64,000 bases of DNA. Origin: Microlunatus flavus (GTDB lineage Bacteria > Actinomycetota > Actinomycetes > Propionibacteriales > Propionibacteriaceae). The stretch covers positions 310,001 through 374,000 of the forward strand of contig NZ_FOFA01000001.1 in the NCBI RefSeq assembly GCF_900110855.1, written 5' to 3'. Of this stretch, positions 16,465 through 24,638 are shown piece after piece. The notes beneath the pieces were generated by a model that was given only the letters and a program-made list of their open reading frames with translations, did no database searches and was not told the DNA's origin. How positions within the stretch are numbered: the first letter of the stretch is position 1; the number at the start of each line of letters is the position of its first letter. A program made the position numbers and the translations under genes.

Positions 16465-17114
16465 AGGTCGGGATCCTGGGCGGGACCGGACCCCAGGGGC
16501 GCGGTCTCGGACGCCGCTTCGCCATGGCCGGCCACGAGGTGCTGCTCGGCAGCCGCGACGCCTCCCGGGCCGAGGAGACGGCGGCCGCCCTCGCCGAGGC
16601 CGGGAACGTCGCCGGCGTGGCCAACGCCGACGCCACCGACGCCGACCTGGTCGTCGTGGCGGTCCCGTACCAGGGCCACGCCGACCTGCTGACCTCGCTG
16701 GCCGACCGCCTCGCGGGCAAGGTCGTCGTCGACTGCGTGAATCCCCTCGGGTTCGACAAGCAGGGTCCGTTCCCGATCGAGGTCGCCGACGGCTCGGCCG
16801 CGCAGGAGGCGCAGCGGATCCTCGAGCGCTCGACGGTGGTCGCCGCGTTCCACCACGTCAGCGCGGTGCTGCTGGACGACCCGTCGGTCACCCACATCCC
16901 CGGCGACGTGCTCGTCCTCGGCGAGGACCGCGAGGTGGTCGGGCAGGTGATCGAGCTGGCCGCCGCCATCCCGGGCGCCCGCGGCGTGTACGCCGGGCGG
17001 CTGCGGCTGGCGCGCACCGTCGAGAGCTTCACCGCCAACCTCATCGCCGTGAACCGTCGCTACAAGACCCACGCCGGCATCGCGGTGACCGGCCTGGACG
17101 AGGGGGACGCGTGA
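16461..17114 (+). CDS. npdG: NADPH-dependent F420 reductase
   Basis: A 217-residue two-domain protein. [33 protein letters not shown] is the Rossmann start with the GSRD NADP-binding end, followed by [16 protein letters not shown] and [28 protein letters not shown] and the C-terminal [24 protein letters not shown] fit F420H2:NADP oxidoreductases that exchange hydride between NADPH and F420. The ending HAGIAVTGL is strongly conserved in that family. GTG start overlaps the stop of the leader ORF; its own stop overlaps the first arsA gene. F420 dependence is family knowledge and not shown here. Confidence 0.92.
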   Translation: [217 protein letters not shown]

Positions 17115-18073
17115 GCGAGCCCCGCCACACGCTGCACGTCGTCAGCGGCAAGGGCGGCACCGGCAAGACGACGATCGCCGCCGGGCTGGCCTGCGCGCTC
17201 GCGACCCGTGGCCGCCGGGTGCTGCTCTGCGAGGTCGAGGGCCGCCAGGGCCTGGCCGAGCTGTTCGGCGTGCACCCGCTGGAGGGCGACGAGGAGCGCC
17301 GCCTGACCCGGACGCCGACCGGCGGCAGCGTCTACGGGCTGTCCATCGACGCCGAGGACGCGCTGCGCGAGTACCTCGACACCTTCTACCACCTGGGCCT
17401 CGCCGGGCGGGCCCTCGACCGCTTCGGCGTGATCGACTTCGTCACCTCCATCGCGCCCGGGCTGCGCGACGTCCTCCTCACCGGCAAGGTCTACGAGGCC
17501 GTCCGGCGCGGGCAGAAGGGGCTGCCGACCGCGTACGACGCCGTCGTCCTCGACGCGCCGCCCACCGGCCGCATCGGGCAGTTCCTCAACATCCACGACG
17601 CGGTCAGCGGCATCGCCAAGGTCGGCCCGATCCGCTCGCAGGCCGACTCGGTCGCCGCGCTCCTCCGCGCCCGCACGACGATCGTCCACCTCGTCACGCT
17701 GCTCGAGGACATGCCCGTCACGGAGACCGAGGAGGCCGTGGCCGCGCTCGCCCCGAGCGGCACGCGGGTCGGCACGATCATCGAGAACATGGTCAGCCCC
17801 TCCCCCTTCGAGCCGGCCGTCCTCGCCGACGTCGCCGCCGGTGCCGTGAACCTCTCGGTGCCGGGCTGGGACGAGCAGCGCAACAAGACGCTGGCCGGCG
17901 AGTTCGCGGTCGAGGCGGCCCGCACCCTCGAGCAGCAGGTGCGCCACGACCGCCTGCTCCGCCTCGGCCTACCGCTCGTCCAGGTCGACTTCGACCCCCT
18001 CGGCGTCGACGCCGAGTCGCTGTTCGCGATCGCCGAGCAGCTCACCGACCAGCTCGCCCTGGAGGCCGCGTGA
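17111..18073 (+). CDS. ArsA family ATPase (Rv3679-like)
   Basis: A 320-residue deviant-Walker P-loop ATPase. SGKGGTGKTTIAAGLACALATRGRRVLLCEVEGRQGLAELFG carries the signature Lys and P-loop. DAVVLDAPPTGRIGQFLNI contains the Walker B-like DAPPTG. GTG start overlaps the npdG stop (GTGA), and the stop overlaps the next start. Rv3679/Rv3680 of M. tuberculosis form the same tandem pair. They are GET3/ArsA-like, and no arsenic genes are near, so an arsenite pump role is unlikely. I infer a heteromeric ATPase with the next gene product. Confidence 0.92.
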   Translation: MSEPRHTLHVVSGKGGTGKTTIAAGLACALATRGRRVLLCEVEGRQGLAELFGVHPLEGDEERRLTRTPTGGSVYGLSIDAEDALREYLDTFYHLGLAGRALDRFGVIDFVTSIAPGLRDVLLTGKVYEAVRRGQKGLPTAYDAVVLDAPPTGRIGQFLNIHDAVSGIAKVGPIRSQADSVAALLRARTTIVHLVTLLEDMPVTETEEAVAALAPSGTRVGTIIENMVSPSPFEPAVLADVAAGAVNLSVPGWDEQRNKTLAGEFAVEAARTLEQQVRHDRLLRLGLPLVQVDFDPLGVDAESLFAIAEQLTDQLALEAA

Positions 18074-19242
18074 GAGCGCAGACCCCGCACGGGCACGTGC
18101 ACGCCGCCCCGTTCCTGGACGTCGACACCCTGATCGGCGACCGCGACATCGAGATCGTCATCTGCTGCGGGTCCGGCGGCGTGGGCAAGACGACCACGTC
18201 GGCCGCGCTGGCGGTGCGGGCCGCGGAGGCCGGTCGCCGGGTGGTCGTGCTGACCATCGACCCCGCCCGCCGGCTCGCGCAGTCGCTCGGCCTCGGCGAG
18301 CTCGACAACACCCCGCGCCCGGTCGTCGGCATCGACACGACCCACGGCGGCAGCCTCGACGCGATGATGCTCGACATGAAGCGGACCTTCGACGAGGTCG
18401 TGCTCACGCACTCGACACCGGAGAAGGCCGAGCAGATCCTCGCGAACCCCTTCTACGAGGCCCTGTCGTCCTCCTTCTCCGGGACGCAGGAGTACATGGC
18501 CATGGAGCGCCTCGGGCAGCTCCACGCGCAGGCCGAGGCGGACGCGAGGGCCGGCCGGCGCGGCTGGGACCTCATCGTCGTCGACACGCCGCCGGCCCGC
18601 TCCGCGCTGGACTTCCTCGACGCGCCGGAGCACCTGAGCTCGCTGCTCGACGGCCGCTTCATCCGGCTGCTGCTCGCCCCCACCCGCGGGCCGCTGCGCC
18701 TGATGGGCGTGGGCTTCACGCTCGTCTCCAGCGCCATGAACAAGGTGCTCGGCAGCCAGATCATCGCCGACGTGCAGACCTTCGTCCGCGCGTGCGAGGC
18801 GATCTTCGGCGGGTTCCGGCAGCGGGCCGAGGAGACGTTCGCGCGGCTCAGCTCGAGCCACACCGTGTTCCTGGTCGTCGCCACGGCCCAGCGCGACGCG
18901 CTGCGCGAGGCCTCGTACTTCGTCGACCGCCTCACCGAGGAGGGCATGCCGCTCGGCGGGCTCGTGGTCAACCGGGTCCACGACAGCACGCTCGACGTGT
19001 CCGCCCAGCGCGCGGCCGCACTGGCCGAGGACCTCGAGGGCACCCAGCAGCTCGAGGCGGAGGCGCTGCGTCGCCACGCCGACCTCATGCGCGTGGCCGA
19101 GGCCGAGTCGGCCCTGCTCGACCGCTTCGCCACCGCGCGGCCCGAGGTCGCGCAGACGAAGGTCCCGGCCCTGCCCAGCGACGTCACCGCCCTCGACGAC
19201 CTCCGCCAGGTCGGCGTGCTCCTCGCCGAGAAGGACGACTGA
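18070..19242 (+). CDS. ArsA family ATPase, second partner (Rv3680-like)
   Basis: A 390-residue paralogue of the preceding gene. The P-loop is CGSGGVGKTTTSAALAVRAAEAGRRVVVLTIDPARRLAQSLGL. Switch-like DLIVVDTPPARSALDFLDAPEHL follows, and a C-terminal helical region contains VVNRVHD. The canonical deviant Walker lysine (GKGG) is replaced here by GSGG, whereas the partner keeps it, which suggests unequal ATPase roles in a heterodimer. GTG start overlaps the previous stop by 4 nt. It is the last gene before the non-coding structured region and whiB. Confidence 0.92.
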   Translation: MRAQTPHGHVHAAPFLDVDTLIGDRDIEIVICCGSGGVGKTTTSAALAVRAAEAGRRVVVLTIDPARRLAQSLGLGELDNTPRPVVGIDTTHGGSLDAMMLDMKRTFDEVVLTHSTPEKAEQILANPFYEALSSSFSGTQEYMAMERLGQLHAQAEADARAGRRGWDLIVVDTPPARSALDFLDAPEHLSSLLDGRFIRLLLAPTRGPLRLMGVGFTLVSSAMNKVLGSQIIADVQTFVRACEAIFGGFRQRAEETFARLSSSHTVFLVVATAQRDALREASYFVDRLTEEGMPLGGLVVNRVHDSTLDVSAQRAAALAEDLEGTQQLEAEALRRHADLMRVAEAESALLDRFATARPEVAQTKVPALPSDVTALDDLRQVGVLLAEKDD

Positions 19243-19261
19243 CCCGCTGGCGTGCCCGGGA

Positions 19262-19331
19262 GCGTTCGCTCGATCTTGTGGTCCTCGCGCGTGTTCAAAC
19301 ACGCGCAGACGCGACAAGACTGAGCGAACGC
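19262..19331. repeat. Nested palindromic element between convergent genes
   Basis: Outer arms GCGTTCGCTC plus TCTTGT (19262-19279) pair with ACAAGA plus GAGCGAACGC (19314-19331), with one 2-nt mismatch. Inside, GCGCGTGTT (19287-19295) faces AACACGCGC (19298-19306). It starts 20 nt after the arsA stop and could terminate that operon. The outer arm resembles the flanks of the REP-like hairpin at 59591. Confidence 0.65.
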
Positions 19332-19336
19332 AAGAC

Positions 19337-19384
19337 GGCACCCGGCAGCGGGGGCCGCGCGTAGGCACCCGGCAGCGGGGGCCG
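19337..19384. repeat. 21-bp direct repeat
   Basis: The 21-mer starting GGCACCCGGCAGCGGGG occurs twice, at 19337-19357 and 19364-19384, separated by 6 nt. It is non-coding in the convergent arsA/whiB gap. Confidence 0.75.
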
Positions 19385-19505
19385 AGCGCGGCGAACCTCA
19401 CCGCGCGCCAGCCCGCGACCCGACCGCGCGACCGACCCCGCGGGCAGCGTCAGCGCGACCACGCGACAGGAGCCACGACGGACCCGACGCCGAACCGCAC
19501 CTGAA

Positions 19506-19640
19506 GGACGGCTCGTGGAGCACGCCGCGGAGCGTGGATGGGCCTGGCGGGAGCCCGGGCGCTGCGCAGGTCCGCCAGAGAGCCGTACGGAACGGCGCCC
19601 GGGCGGATGGTTGCGAAGCGGCGTGCTCCACGAGCCGTCC
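19506..19640. repeat. Structured element with a perfect 23-bp inverted repeat
   Basis: Arms at 19506-19528 and 19618-19640 are exact reverse complements over 23 bp, beginning GGACGGCTCGTGGAGCAC. The 89-nt interior holds further stems: CTGGCGG/CCGCCAG (19544-19550/19572-19578), CCCGGGCGC/GCGCCCGGG (19554-19562/19595-19603) and GCCGT/ACGGC. No target-site duplication is visible. Small ORFs exist on both strands here, but they mirror each other because of the symmetry. It might be a MITE-like remnant, a bidirectional terminator or a structured RNA. Confidence 0.75.
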
Positions 19641-19678
19641 GGCGCCGACCTCAGCCGGCGCCGGTCAAGCCGAGAGGC

Positions 19679-19966
19679 TCAGGCCGCGCGCTCGACCGAA
19701 CGCTGACCGCCCATGAGGAGGTCGGCCCAGGAGGAGACGTCGGGGCGCTGGCGCAGCAGCTGACGGCGCTCGCGCTCGGTCATGCCGCCCCACACACCCC
19801 ACTCGATGCGGTTGTCGAGGGCCTCGGACAGGCAGTTCATGCGCACGGGGCACCCCATGCACAGCTGCCGGACGCGCTTCTGCTCGGATGCCTCTGGGAA
19901 AAGGGCGTCTTCCATGCCCCGGCACTTGGCCTGAATCGTCCAGTCGGCGTGCGTGATCGCAGTCAT
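19679..19966 (-). CDS. whiB4: WhiB family iron-sulfur regulator (WhiB4/WblA-like)
   Basis: A 95-residue protein with the four cluster-binding cysteines C15, C36, C39 and C45 (CMGCPVRMNC), the turn motif EWGVWGGMTERERR and a short basic C-terminus. It binds a 4Fe-4S cluster and works with the primary sigma factor. The locus matches M. tuberculosis whiB4 (Rv3681c) and Streptomyces wblA, each between the tandem arsA genes and the class A PBP, so orthology is likely by synteny. ATG start with gaag-rich RBS (minus strand of ctgcttctcc). Confidence 0.93.
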   Translation of the reverse strand: MTAITHADWTIQAKCRGMEDALFPEASEQKRVRQLCMGCPVRMNCLSEALDNRIEWGVWGGMTERERRQLLRQRPDVSSWADLLMGGQRSVERAA

Positions 19967-20264
19967 AGCTGCTTCTCCCCTTGTGGTTGTGGCTGCCGAC
20001 CCGGGCTATCCCCGGCCCATGTGGGTCGACTGCTGAATCGTACGGGCGCCAGATTCGTTACGCCACCAAATCTGGCTCTGTGCTGAGAAACTGATGAGAT
20101 CGTGATCTTTTCTTGACTTCGAGGCGAGACTGCCCTGCGGATTGGTCGGGCTGCGCACGATTTCCCGCGAGACCTAAGGCCGCGCCCTGCGCCGGTGTGC
20201 AACGATCCGGGCGTCAGCCGCGCGGGATTGCTCCGCGTCGGCCGCCCTCGCGTACCCTCGTGCA
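19967..20264. promoter_or_regulatory. Divergent whiB4 / ponA2 promoter region
   Basis: This 298-nt gap is the most AT-rich stretch nearby. GCCAGATT (20048-20055) and AATCTGGC (20069-20076) form an 8-bp inverted repeat in the probable whiB 5' region. TACCCT at 20253-20258 lies 6 nt before the PBP GTG, fitting a leaderless transcript. I find no small ORF or RNA gene here. Confidence 0.5.
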
Positions 20265-22715
20265 GTGCCAAGTCCGAAACGCGTGGGGAGCGTGGCGTAC
20301 TCGCTCACGATGTTCGCCATCGTCAGCGTGCTCGCCGGTGTCCTCGTCGCCGGCCTCTTCGTCCCCTACGCGGGCCTGGCCGGGATGGGGAGCAAGGCCG
20401 CGGCCGACGAGCTGAACAGCCTGCCCACCGAGCTCGCCACCCCGACGCCGCCGACGCGGTCCACGGTCTACATGGCCAACGGCAAGGTGCTCGCCTACTT
20501 CTACGACGAGAACCGCATCCCGGTCGCGCTGAACAAGATCGCCCCGGTGATGCGCCAGGCGCAGCTGGCGATCGAGGACCACCGCTACTACGAGCACGGC
20601 GCGCTCGACATCAAGGGCACGCTGCGCGCGCTCGTGCGCAACTCGACCAGCGACGTCGGCACCCAGGGCGGGTCGTCGATCACGCAGCAGTACGTGAAGA
20701 TGGTCCAGATCGAGGCCTGCCAGACCAAGGGCTCCACGGACGCCAAGATCAAGAAGTGCGTCGACGACGCCCGGGCGCCCACGATGGAGCGCAAGGTCCG
20801 CGAGCTGCGCTACGCGATCGCGCTGGAGAAGCGCCTCACCAAGGACCAGATCCTCTCCAACTACCTCAACATCGCCTACTACGGCGACGGCGCGTACGGC
20901 GTCGAGGCGGCGGCGAAGCACTACTACAACACCTCGGCCTCCAAGCTGAACCTCGGCCAGGCGGCCATGCTCGCTGGCCTGGTCCAGAACCCCGACGCGA
21001 ACAACCCGATGAACAACCGGGCCGCGGCGCTCGACCGGCGCGACGTCGTGCTCAACCGGATGGGCGAGCTGGGCCTCGCGACGCCGGCGGAGATCAAGAA
21101 GGCCAAGACGCAGGGCTTCGACACCAAGGCGGTCAAGTCGATCGTCCAGGGCTGCGTCGGGACGCGCTACCCGTTCCTGTGCGACTACGTCCGCCGCACC
21201 CTGGAGCAGGCCCCGAGCCTGGGCGACAACGTGCGCGAGCGGAACAACCTGCTCGACCGCGGCGGGCTGAAGATCTACACCGCCATCGACCCCAAGTCGC
21301 AGGACCTGGCGCAGAAGAAGGTCAGCGCGGTGGTGGGGGCCACGGACCCGATCATCTCGACGATGAACATGATCCAGCCGGGCACCGGCCTGATCGTGGC
21401 CTCGGCGCAGAGCCGTCCGGTGATGGGCTCGAACAAGAAGAAGGGCCAGACCTACTTCAACATGTCGGCCCCGAGCGAGATGGGCGGGATCCAGGGCTAC
21501 CAGGCGGGGTCGACCTTCAAGCCGTTCACGATGGCCGCGGCCTTCGAGAAGGGCATCCCGATCACGAAGAAGTACAACGCCAAGTCGCCCTACGACTTCA
21601 CCGGCAAGACCTTCAGCACCTGTGACGGCACCGGCAAGATCGTGAAGAAGTACGCACCGAAGAACTCGGTGCCGGGCCACAGCAAGAAGATCAGGATGAC
21701 CGAGGCGGCCGAGTACTCGGTCAACACCTACTTCATCCAGCTCGAGCTCGACGCGGGCATGTGCGGGGTCACGAAGATGGCCCAGAAGCTCGGCGTCAAG
21801 GTCGGCCACCCCCTCGGTGCCAAGCCCGTCGACATCGTCAAGCAGTACCAGGACATCCCGTCGTTCACCCTCGGCGTCGCCGAGGTCGCGCCGCTGTCCA
21901 TGGCCGAGGCGTACGCGACCTTCGCCTCGGGCGGGATCCACTGCAGCCCGATCATCGTGTCGAAGATCGTCAACCCCAAGGGCAAGCAGCTCGAGGTCCC
22001 GAGCGCGAACTGCCGGCGGGTGATCGACGAGGACGTGGCGAACGGCGTCAACAAGGTCCTCAAGTCCGTGATCGACAAGGGCACGGGCAAGCCCGCCCGC
22101 GTCCCCGGCAGCTTCGACCAGGCCGGCAAGACCGGAACCATCAACAGCAACAACGCGGTCTGGTTCGCCGGGTACACCCCCGAGATCGCGGGAGTCTCGA
22201 TGATCTCCATCGACAACACCCGCAAGCCCTGGATCAAGGGCAAGAGCGGTTTCCGCTCGAAGGGCGTCGAGTACTACACGGTGCCCTCGACGAAGACCTA
22301 CCTCCAGGGCTCGGGTGGCGGCGACGCCGGGGCCAAGATCTGGAAGCCCGTGATGACGAGCTACCTGAAGGGCGTGGACCACCCCGACTTCAAGGAGCCG
22401 CCGAGCAAGATCAAGGTCGGCAAGAAGGTCACGGTGCCCTACGTCGGCAACCTGAGCATCGCGTCGGCGACGAAGAAGCTGAAGAAGGAGGGCTTCGACG
22501 TCTCGACGCAGTACGTCTACAGCAGCCGTCCGAAGTACACGTTCCTCGGCTGGTCGCCGGGCGCCGGCTCCCGCATCGCGCAGTTCAGCACGGTCTACAA
22601 GCTCGTGAGCAAGGGCAAGGACCCCGCGATCGAGAAGGCCAAGAAGGCCGCGAAGAAGAAGGCTGACAAGAAGAAGGACGACAAGAAGAAGGACGACAAG
22701 AAGGACGGCGGCTGA
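20265..22715 (+). CDS. ponA2: Bifunctional class A penicillin-binding protein with PASTA domain
   Basis: An 816-residue peptidoglycan glycosyltransferase/transpeptidase. One N-terminal membrane anchor lies at about 12-35. The GT51 domain has AIEDHRYYEHGALD (about 104) and GGSSITQQYVK. The transpeptidase has SxxK in AGSTFKPF (about 415), SVN in EYSVNTYF and KTG in AGKTGTINSNN (about 621). A single PASTA repeat (about 705-780) is followed by a Lys/Asp-only tail of about 35 residues. The GTG start is probably leaderless. The same gene order exists around ponA2 (Rv3682) of M. tuberculosis. Confidence 0.96.
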   Translation: MPSPKRVGSVAYSLTMFAIVSVLAGVLVAGLFVPYAGLAGMGSKAAADELNSLPTELATPTPPTRSTVYMANGKVLAYFYDENRIPVALNKIAPVMRQAQLAIEDHRYYEHGALDIKGTLRALVRNSTSDVGTQGGSSITQQYVKMVQIEACQTKGSTDAKIKKCVDDARAPTMERKVRELRYAIALEKRLTKDQILSNYLNIAYYGDGAYGVEAAAKHYYNTSASKLNLGQAAMLAGLVQNPDANNPMNNRAAALDRRDVVLNRMGELGLATPAEIKKAKTQGFDTKAVKSIVQGCVGTRYPFLCDYVRRTLEQAPSLGDNVRERNNLLDRGGLKIYTAIDPKSQDLAQKKVSAVVGATDPIISTMNMIQPGTGLIVASAQSRPVMGSNKKKGQTYFNMSAPSEMGGIQGYQAGSTFKPFTMAAAFEKGIPITKKYNAKSPYDFTGKTFSTCDGTGKIVKKYAPKNSVPGHSKKIRMTEAAEYSVNTYFIQLELDAGMCGVTKMAQKLGVKVGHPLGAKPVDIVKQYQDIPSFTLGVAEVAPLSMAEAYATFASGGIHCSPIIVSKIVNPKGKQLEVPSANCRRVIDEDVANGVNKVLKSVIDKGTGKPARVPGSFDQAGKTGTINSNNAVWFAGYTPEIAGVSMISIDNTRKPWIKGKSGFRSKGVEYYTVPSTKTYLQGSGGGDAGAKIWKPVMTSYLKGVDHPDFKEPPSKIKVGKKVTVPYVGNLSIASATKKLKKEGFDVSTQYVYSSRPKYTFLGWSPGAGSRIAQFSTVYKLVSKGKDPAIEKAKKAAKKKADKKKDDKKKDDKKDGG

Positions 22716-22734
22716 CCACCGCCCCGCAGACGAC

Positions 22735-22767
22735 CGAGGCCGGCTCCCCGACGGGGAGCCGGCCTCG
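22735..22767. terminator. Bidirectional terminator between ponA2 and yqeY-like gene
   Basis: A perfect 15-bp stem (CGAGGCCGGCTCCCC and its complement) closes a 3-nt loop between two convergent stop codons (22715 and 22795). Confidence 0.8.
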
Positions 22768-22794
22768 TGCGTCCCGGGCGTCGACCAGCGGCGC

Positions 22795-23268
22795 TCAGCC
22801 CGCGAGCTGGCGCCGGACCTCGGCCGCGACCGCGCCGCCGTCGGCGCGACCCTTGGTCTGCGGGGTGACGACGCCCATGACCTTGCCCATGCCCTTGAGG
22901 CCGAGCTCGGCGGCGCCGGTCTGCTCGACGGCGGTACGCACGACCTCGCTGATCTCCTCGGCAGTCATGGCCTGCGGGAGGTAGTCGGCCAGCACGGCGG
23001 CCTCGGCCTGCTCCTTGTCGGCCAGCTCGGGGCGGTCGGCGTCGGCGAAGGCCTGCTGCGCCTCGCGCCGCTTGCGCGCCTCGCGCACCACCACGTCGAG
23101 CACCTGCTCGTCGGTCAGGGTGCGGGCCTCCTTGCCCGCGACCTCGGCCTCGGTGATGGCGGCGAGGACCATCCGGATGGTCCCGGAGCGGACCTTGTCG
23201 CGGCTGCGCATGGCGGCGGTGAGGTCGGTGCGGAGGCGGTCCTTGAGCGGGGTCGTCGTGTCGGGCAT
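22795..23268 (-). CDS. GatB/YqeY domain-containing protein
   Basis: A 157-residue YqeY-type protein. LKDRLRTDLTAAMRSRDKVRSGTIRMVLAAI is the diagnostic N-terminal helix pair, and LPQAMTAEEISEVVRTAV with DLGLKGMGKVMGVVTPQTKGRADGGAVAAEVRRQL-like sequence is the C-terminal GatB/YqeY tail domain. The family relates to the tRNA-binding tail of amidotransferases, but its role is unknown. ATG 23266-23268 is chosen; the frame stays open upstream without supporting homology. Confidence 0.92.
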   Translation of the reverse strand: MPDTTTPLKDRLRTDLTAAMRSRDKVRSGTIRMVLAAITEAEVAGKEARTLTDEQVLDVVVREARKRREAQQAFADADRPELADKEQAEAAVLADYLPQAMTAEEISEVVRTAVEQTGAAELGLKGMGKVMGVVTPQTKGRADGGAVAAEVRRQLAG

Positions 23269-23361
23269 GGCGTCCAGTCTGGCAGCACCACGAACGCTCC
23301 CCCACGGGTTTGCGGGCGTCCGACCGGGAGGCGGGCGGGCGCGCGCCGGTAGCCTGAGCCC

Positions 23362-24318
23362 GTGCCGACCGCCTCCTCCCTCGCCCGACACGCCCTCCAG
23401 GGCCTGGGGGTCGCCGGCGCCGTCGGGGTCGGGACGCTCGCGTACGCCGGGCTCTACGAGGTCGAGGCGTACACGCTGCGCCGCTTCACGGTGCCCGTGC
23501 TGCCGCCCGGAGCGCGCGACGTCCGCGTGCTGCACGTGTCCGACATCCACATGACGCCCGGCCGCACCCGCCGGCAGCGCTGGATCAGCGAGCTGTCCGG
23601 CCTCGAGCCCGACCTCGTGGTCGACACCGGCGACAACCTGTCGCACCCCGACGCGGTGCCCTTCGTGCTGCAGAGCCTCGGGCGTCTGCTCGACGTGCCC
23701 GGCGTGTACGTCTGGGGCTCCAACGACTACTCGGCGCCGACCTTCAAGAACCCGCTGCGCTACCTCACCGAGCGCGGGCGCCCGCCGAAGGACCCGCTGC
23801 CGGAGCGCGAGCTGCCCTGGGTCGACCTCGGCGAGTCGTTCGCCCGCCGGGGCTGGGTCGACCTCACGCACACCTCCACGACGCTGGAGGTCCAGGGCGT
23901 GCGGATCGGCTTCCGCGGCACCGACGACGCCCACCTGGGTCGCGACCACTACGCCGAGGTCGCCGGGCCCGTGGACCGTTCCGCCGTCGACGTGGCGATC
24001 GGGGTGACCCACGCGCCGTACCGGCGGGTGATCGACGCGATGACGGCCGACGGCCTCGACCTCGTCCTGGCCGGGCACACGCACGGTGGGCAGGTCGCGA
24101 TCCCGGGCTACGGCGCGCTCGTGACCAACTGCGACCTGGACACCGCGCGGGTCAAGGGCCTGTCGCGGAACAGCGCGGGCGGGCACACCGCCTGGATGCA
24201 CGTCTCCGCCGGCCTGGGGACGTCCCCGTACGCGGCGGTGCGCTTCGCGTGCCGCCCGGAGGCGACGCTGCTCACGCTCACGTCCAGGAGCGCGAGCGGG
24301 TCGGGACAGCCCCGGTGA
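23362..24318 (+). CDS. Membrane-associated metallophosphoesterase (Rv3683-like)
   Basis: A 318-residue calcineurin-like phosphoesterase. The metal motifs run in order: SDIHMTPG (D-x-H), DTGDNLSH (GD), GSNDY (GN[HD]), GVTHAPY and AGHTHGGQ. An N-terminal hydrophobic stretch at about 13-30 suggests a membrane anchor. TAGCCT at 23350-23355 sits 6 nt before the GTG start, so the transcript is probably leaderless. The position after ponA2 matches Rv3683. The substrate is unknown; UDP-sugar or phosphodiester hydrolysis is typical of relatives. Confidence 0.92.
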   Translation: MPTASSLARHALQGLGVAGAVGVGTLAYAGLYEVEAYTLRRFTVPVLPPGARDVRVLHVSDIHMTPGRTRRQRWISELSGLEPDLVVDTGDNLSHPDAVPFVLQSLGRLLDVPGVYVWGSNDYSAPTFKNPLRYLTERGRPPKDPLPERELPWVDLGESFARRGWVDLTHTSTTLEVQGVRIGFRGTDDAHLGRDHYAEVAGPVDRSAVDVAIGVTHAPYRRVIDAMTADGLDLVLAGHTHGGQVAIPGYGALVTNCDLDTARVKGLSRNSAGGHTAWMHVSAGLGTSPYAAVRFACRPEATLLTLTSRSASGSGQPR

Positions 24319-24351
24319 TGGGCTAGACTCTGCGAGGCCCGCAGGGGCATT

Positions 24352-24427
<76 letters not shown>

Positions 24428-24638
24428 TTCAGGTGGCTCTCGCCACCGCTCACGTGGGGCCACAGGCCCACGCATCGCTGCGGGTGCAGCGTTCCCAGGG
24501 CCGCCCTTCGTGCCGCGCCCCTCTCCTCGTGCGGTCTCCACGGACCCGAGCACCCGTGTCGTCTTTAGGACGAGTAACTTCCCTCCCCGAGGTGCGTGAT
24601 CAACGACGCACGACACACCGCGAGCGAGGGAGACGACG

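Noticed and set aside
17111-19242. Arsenite efflux ATPases
   Set aside because: No arsB, arsC, arsR or arsD is nearby. The tandem pair and its neighbours fit the conserved Rv3679/Rv3680-type genes of unknown function.
19398-19706. Two small ORFs, both starting MEHAA, on opposite strands
   Set aside because: They mirror each other because they sit on the 23-bp inverted repeat. This is a product of symmetry, not coding.
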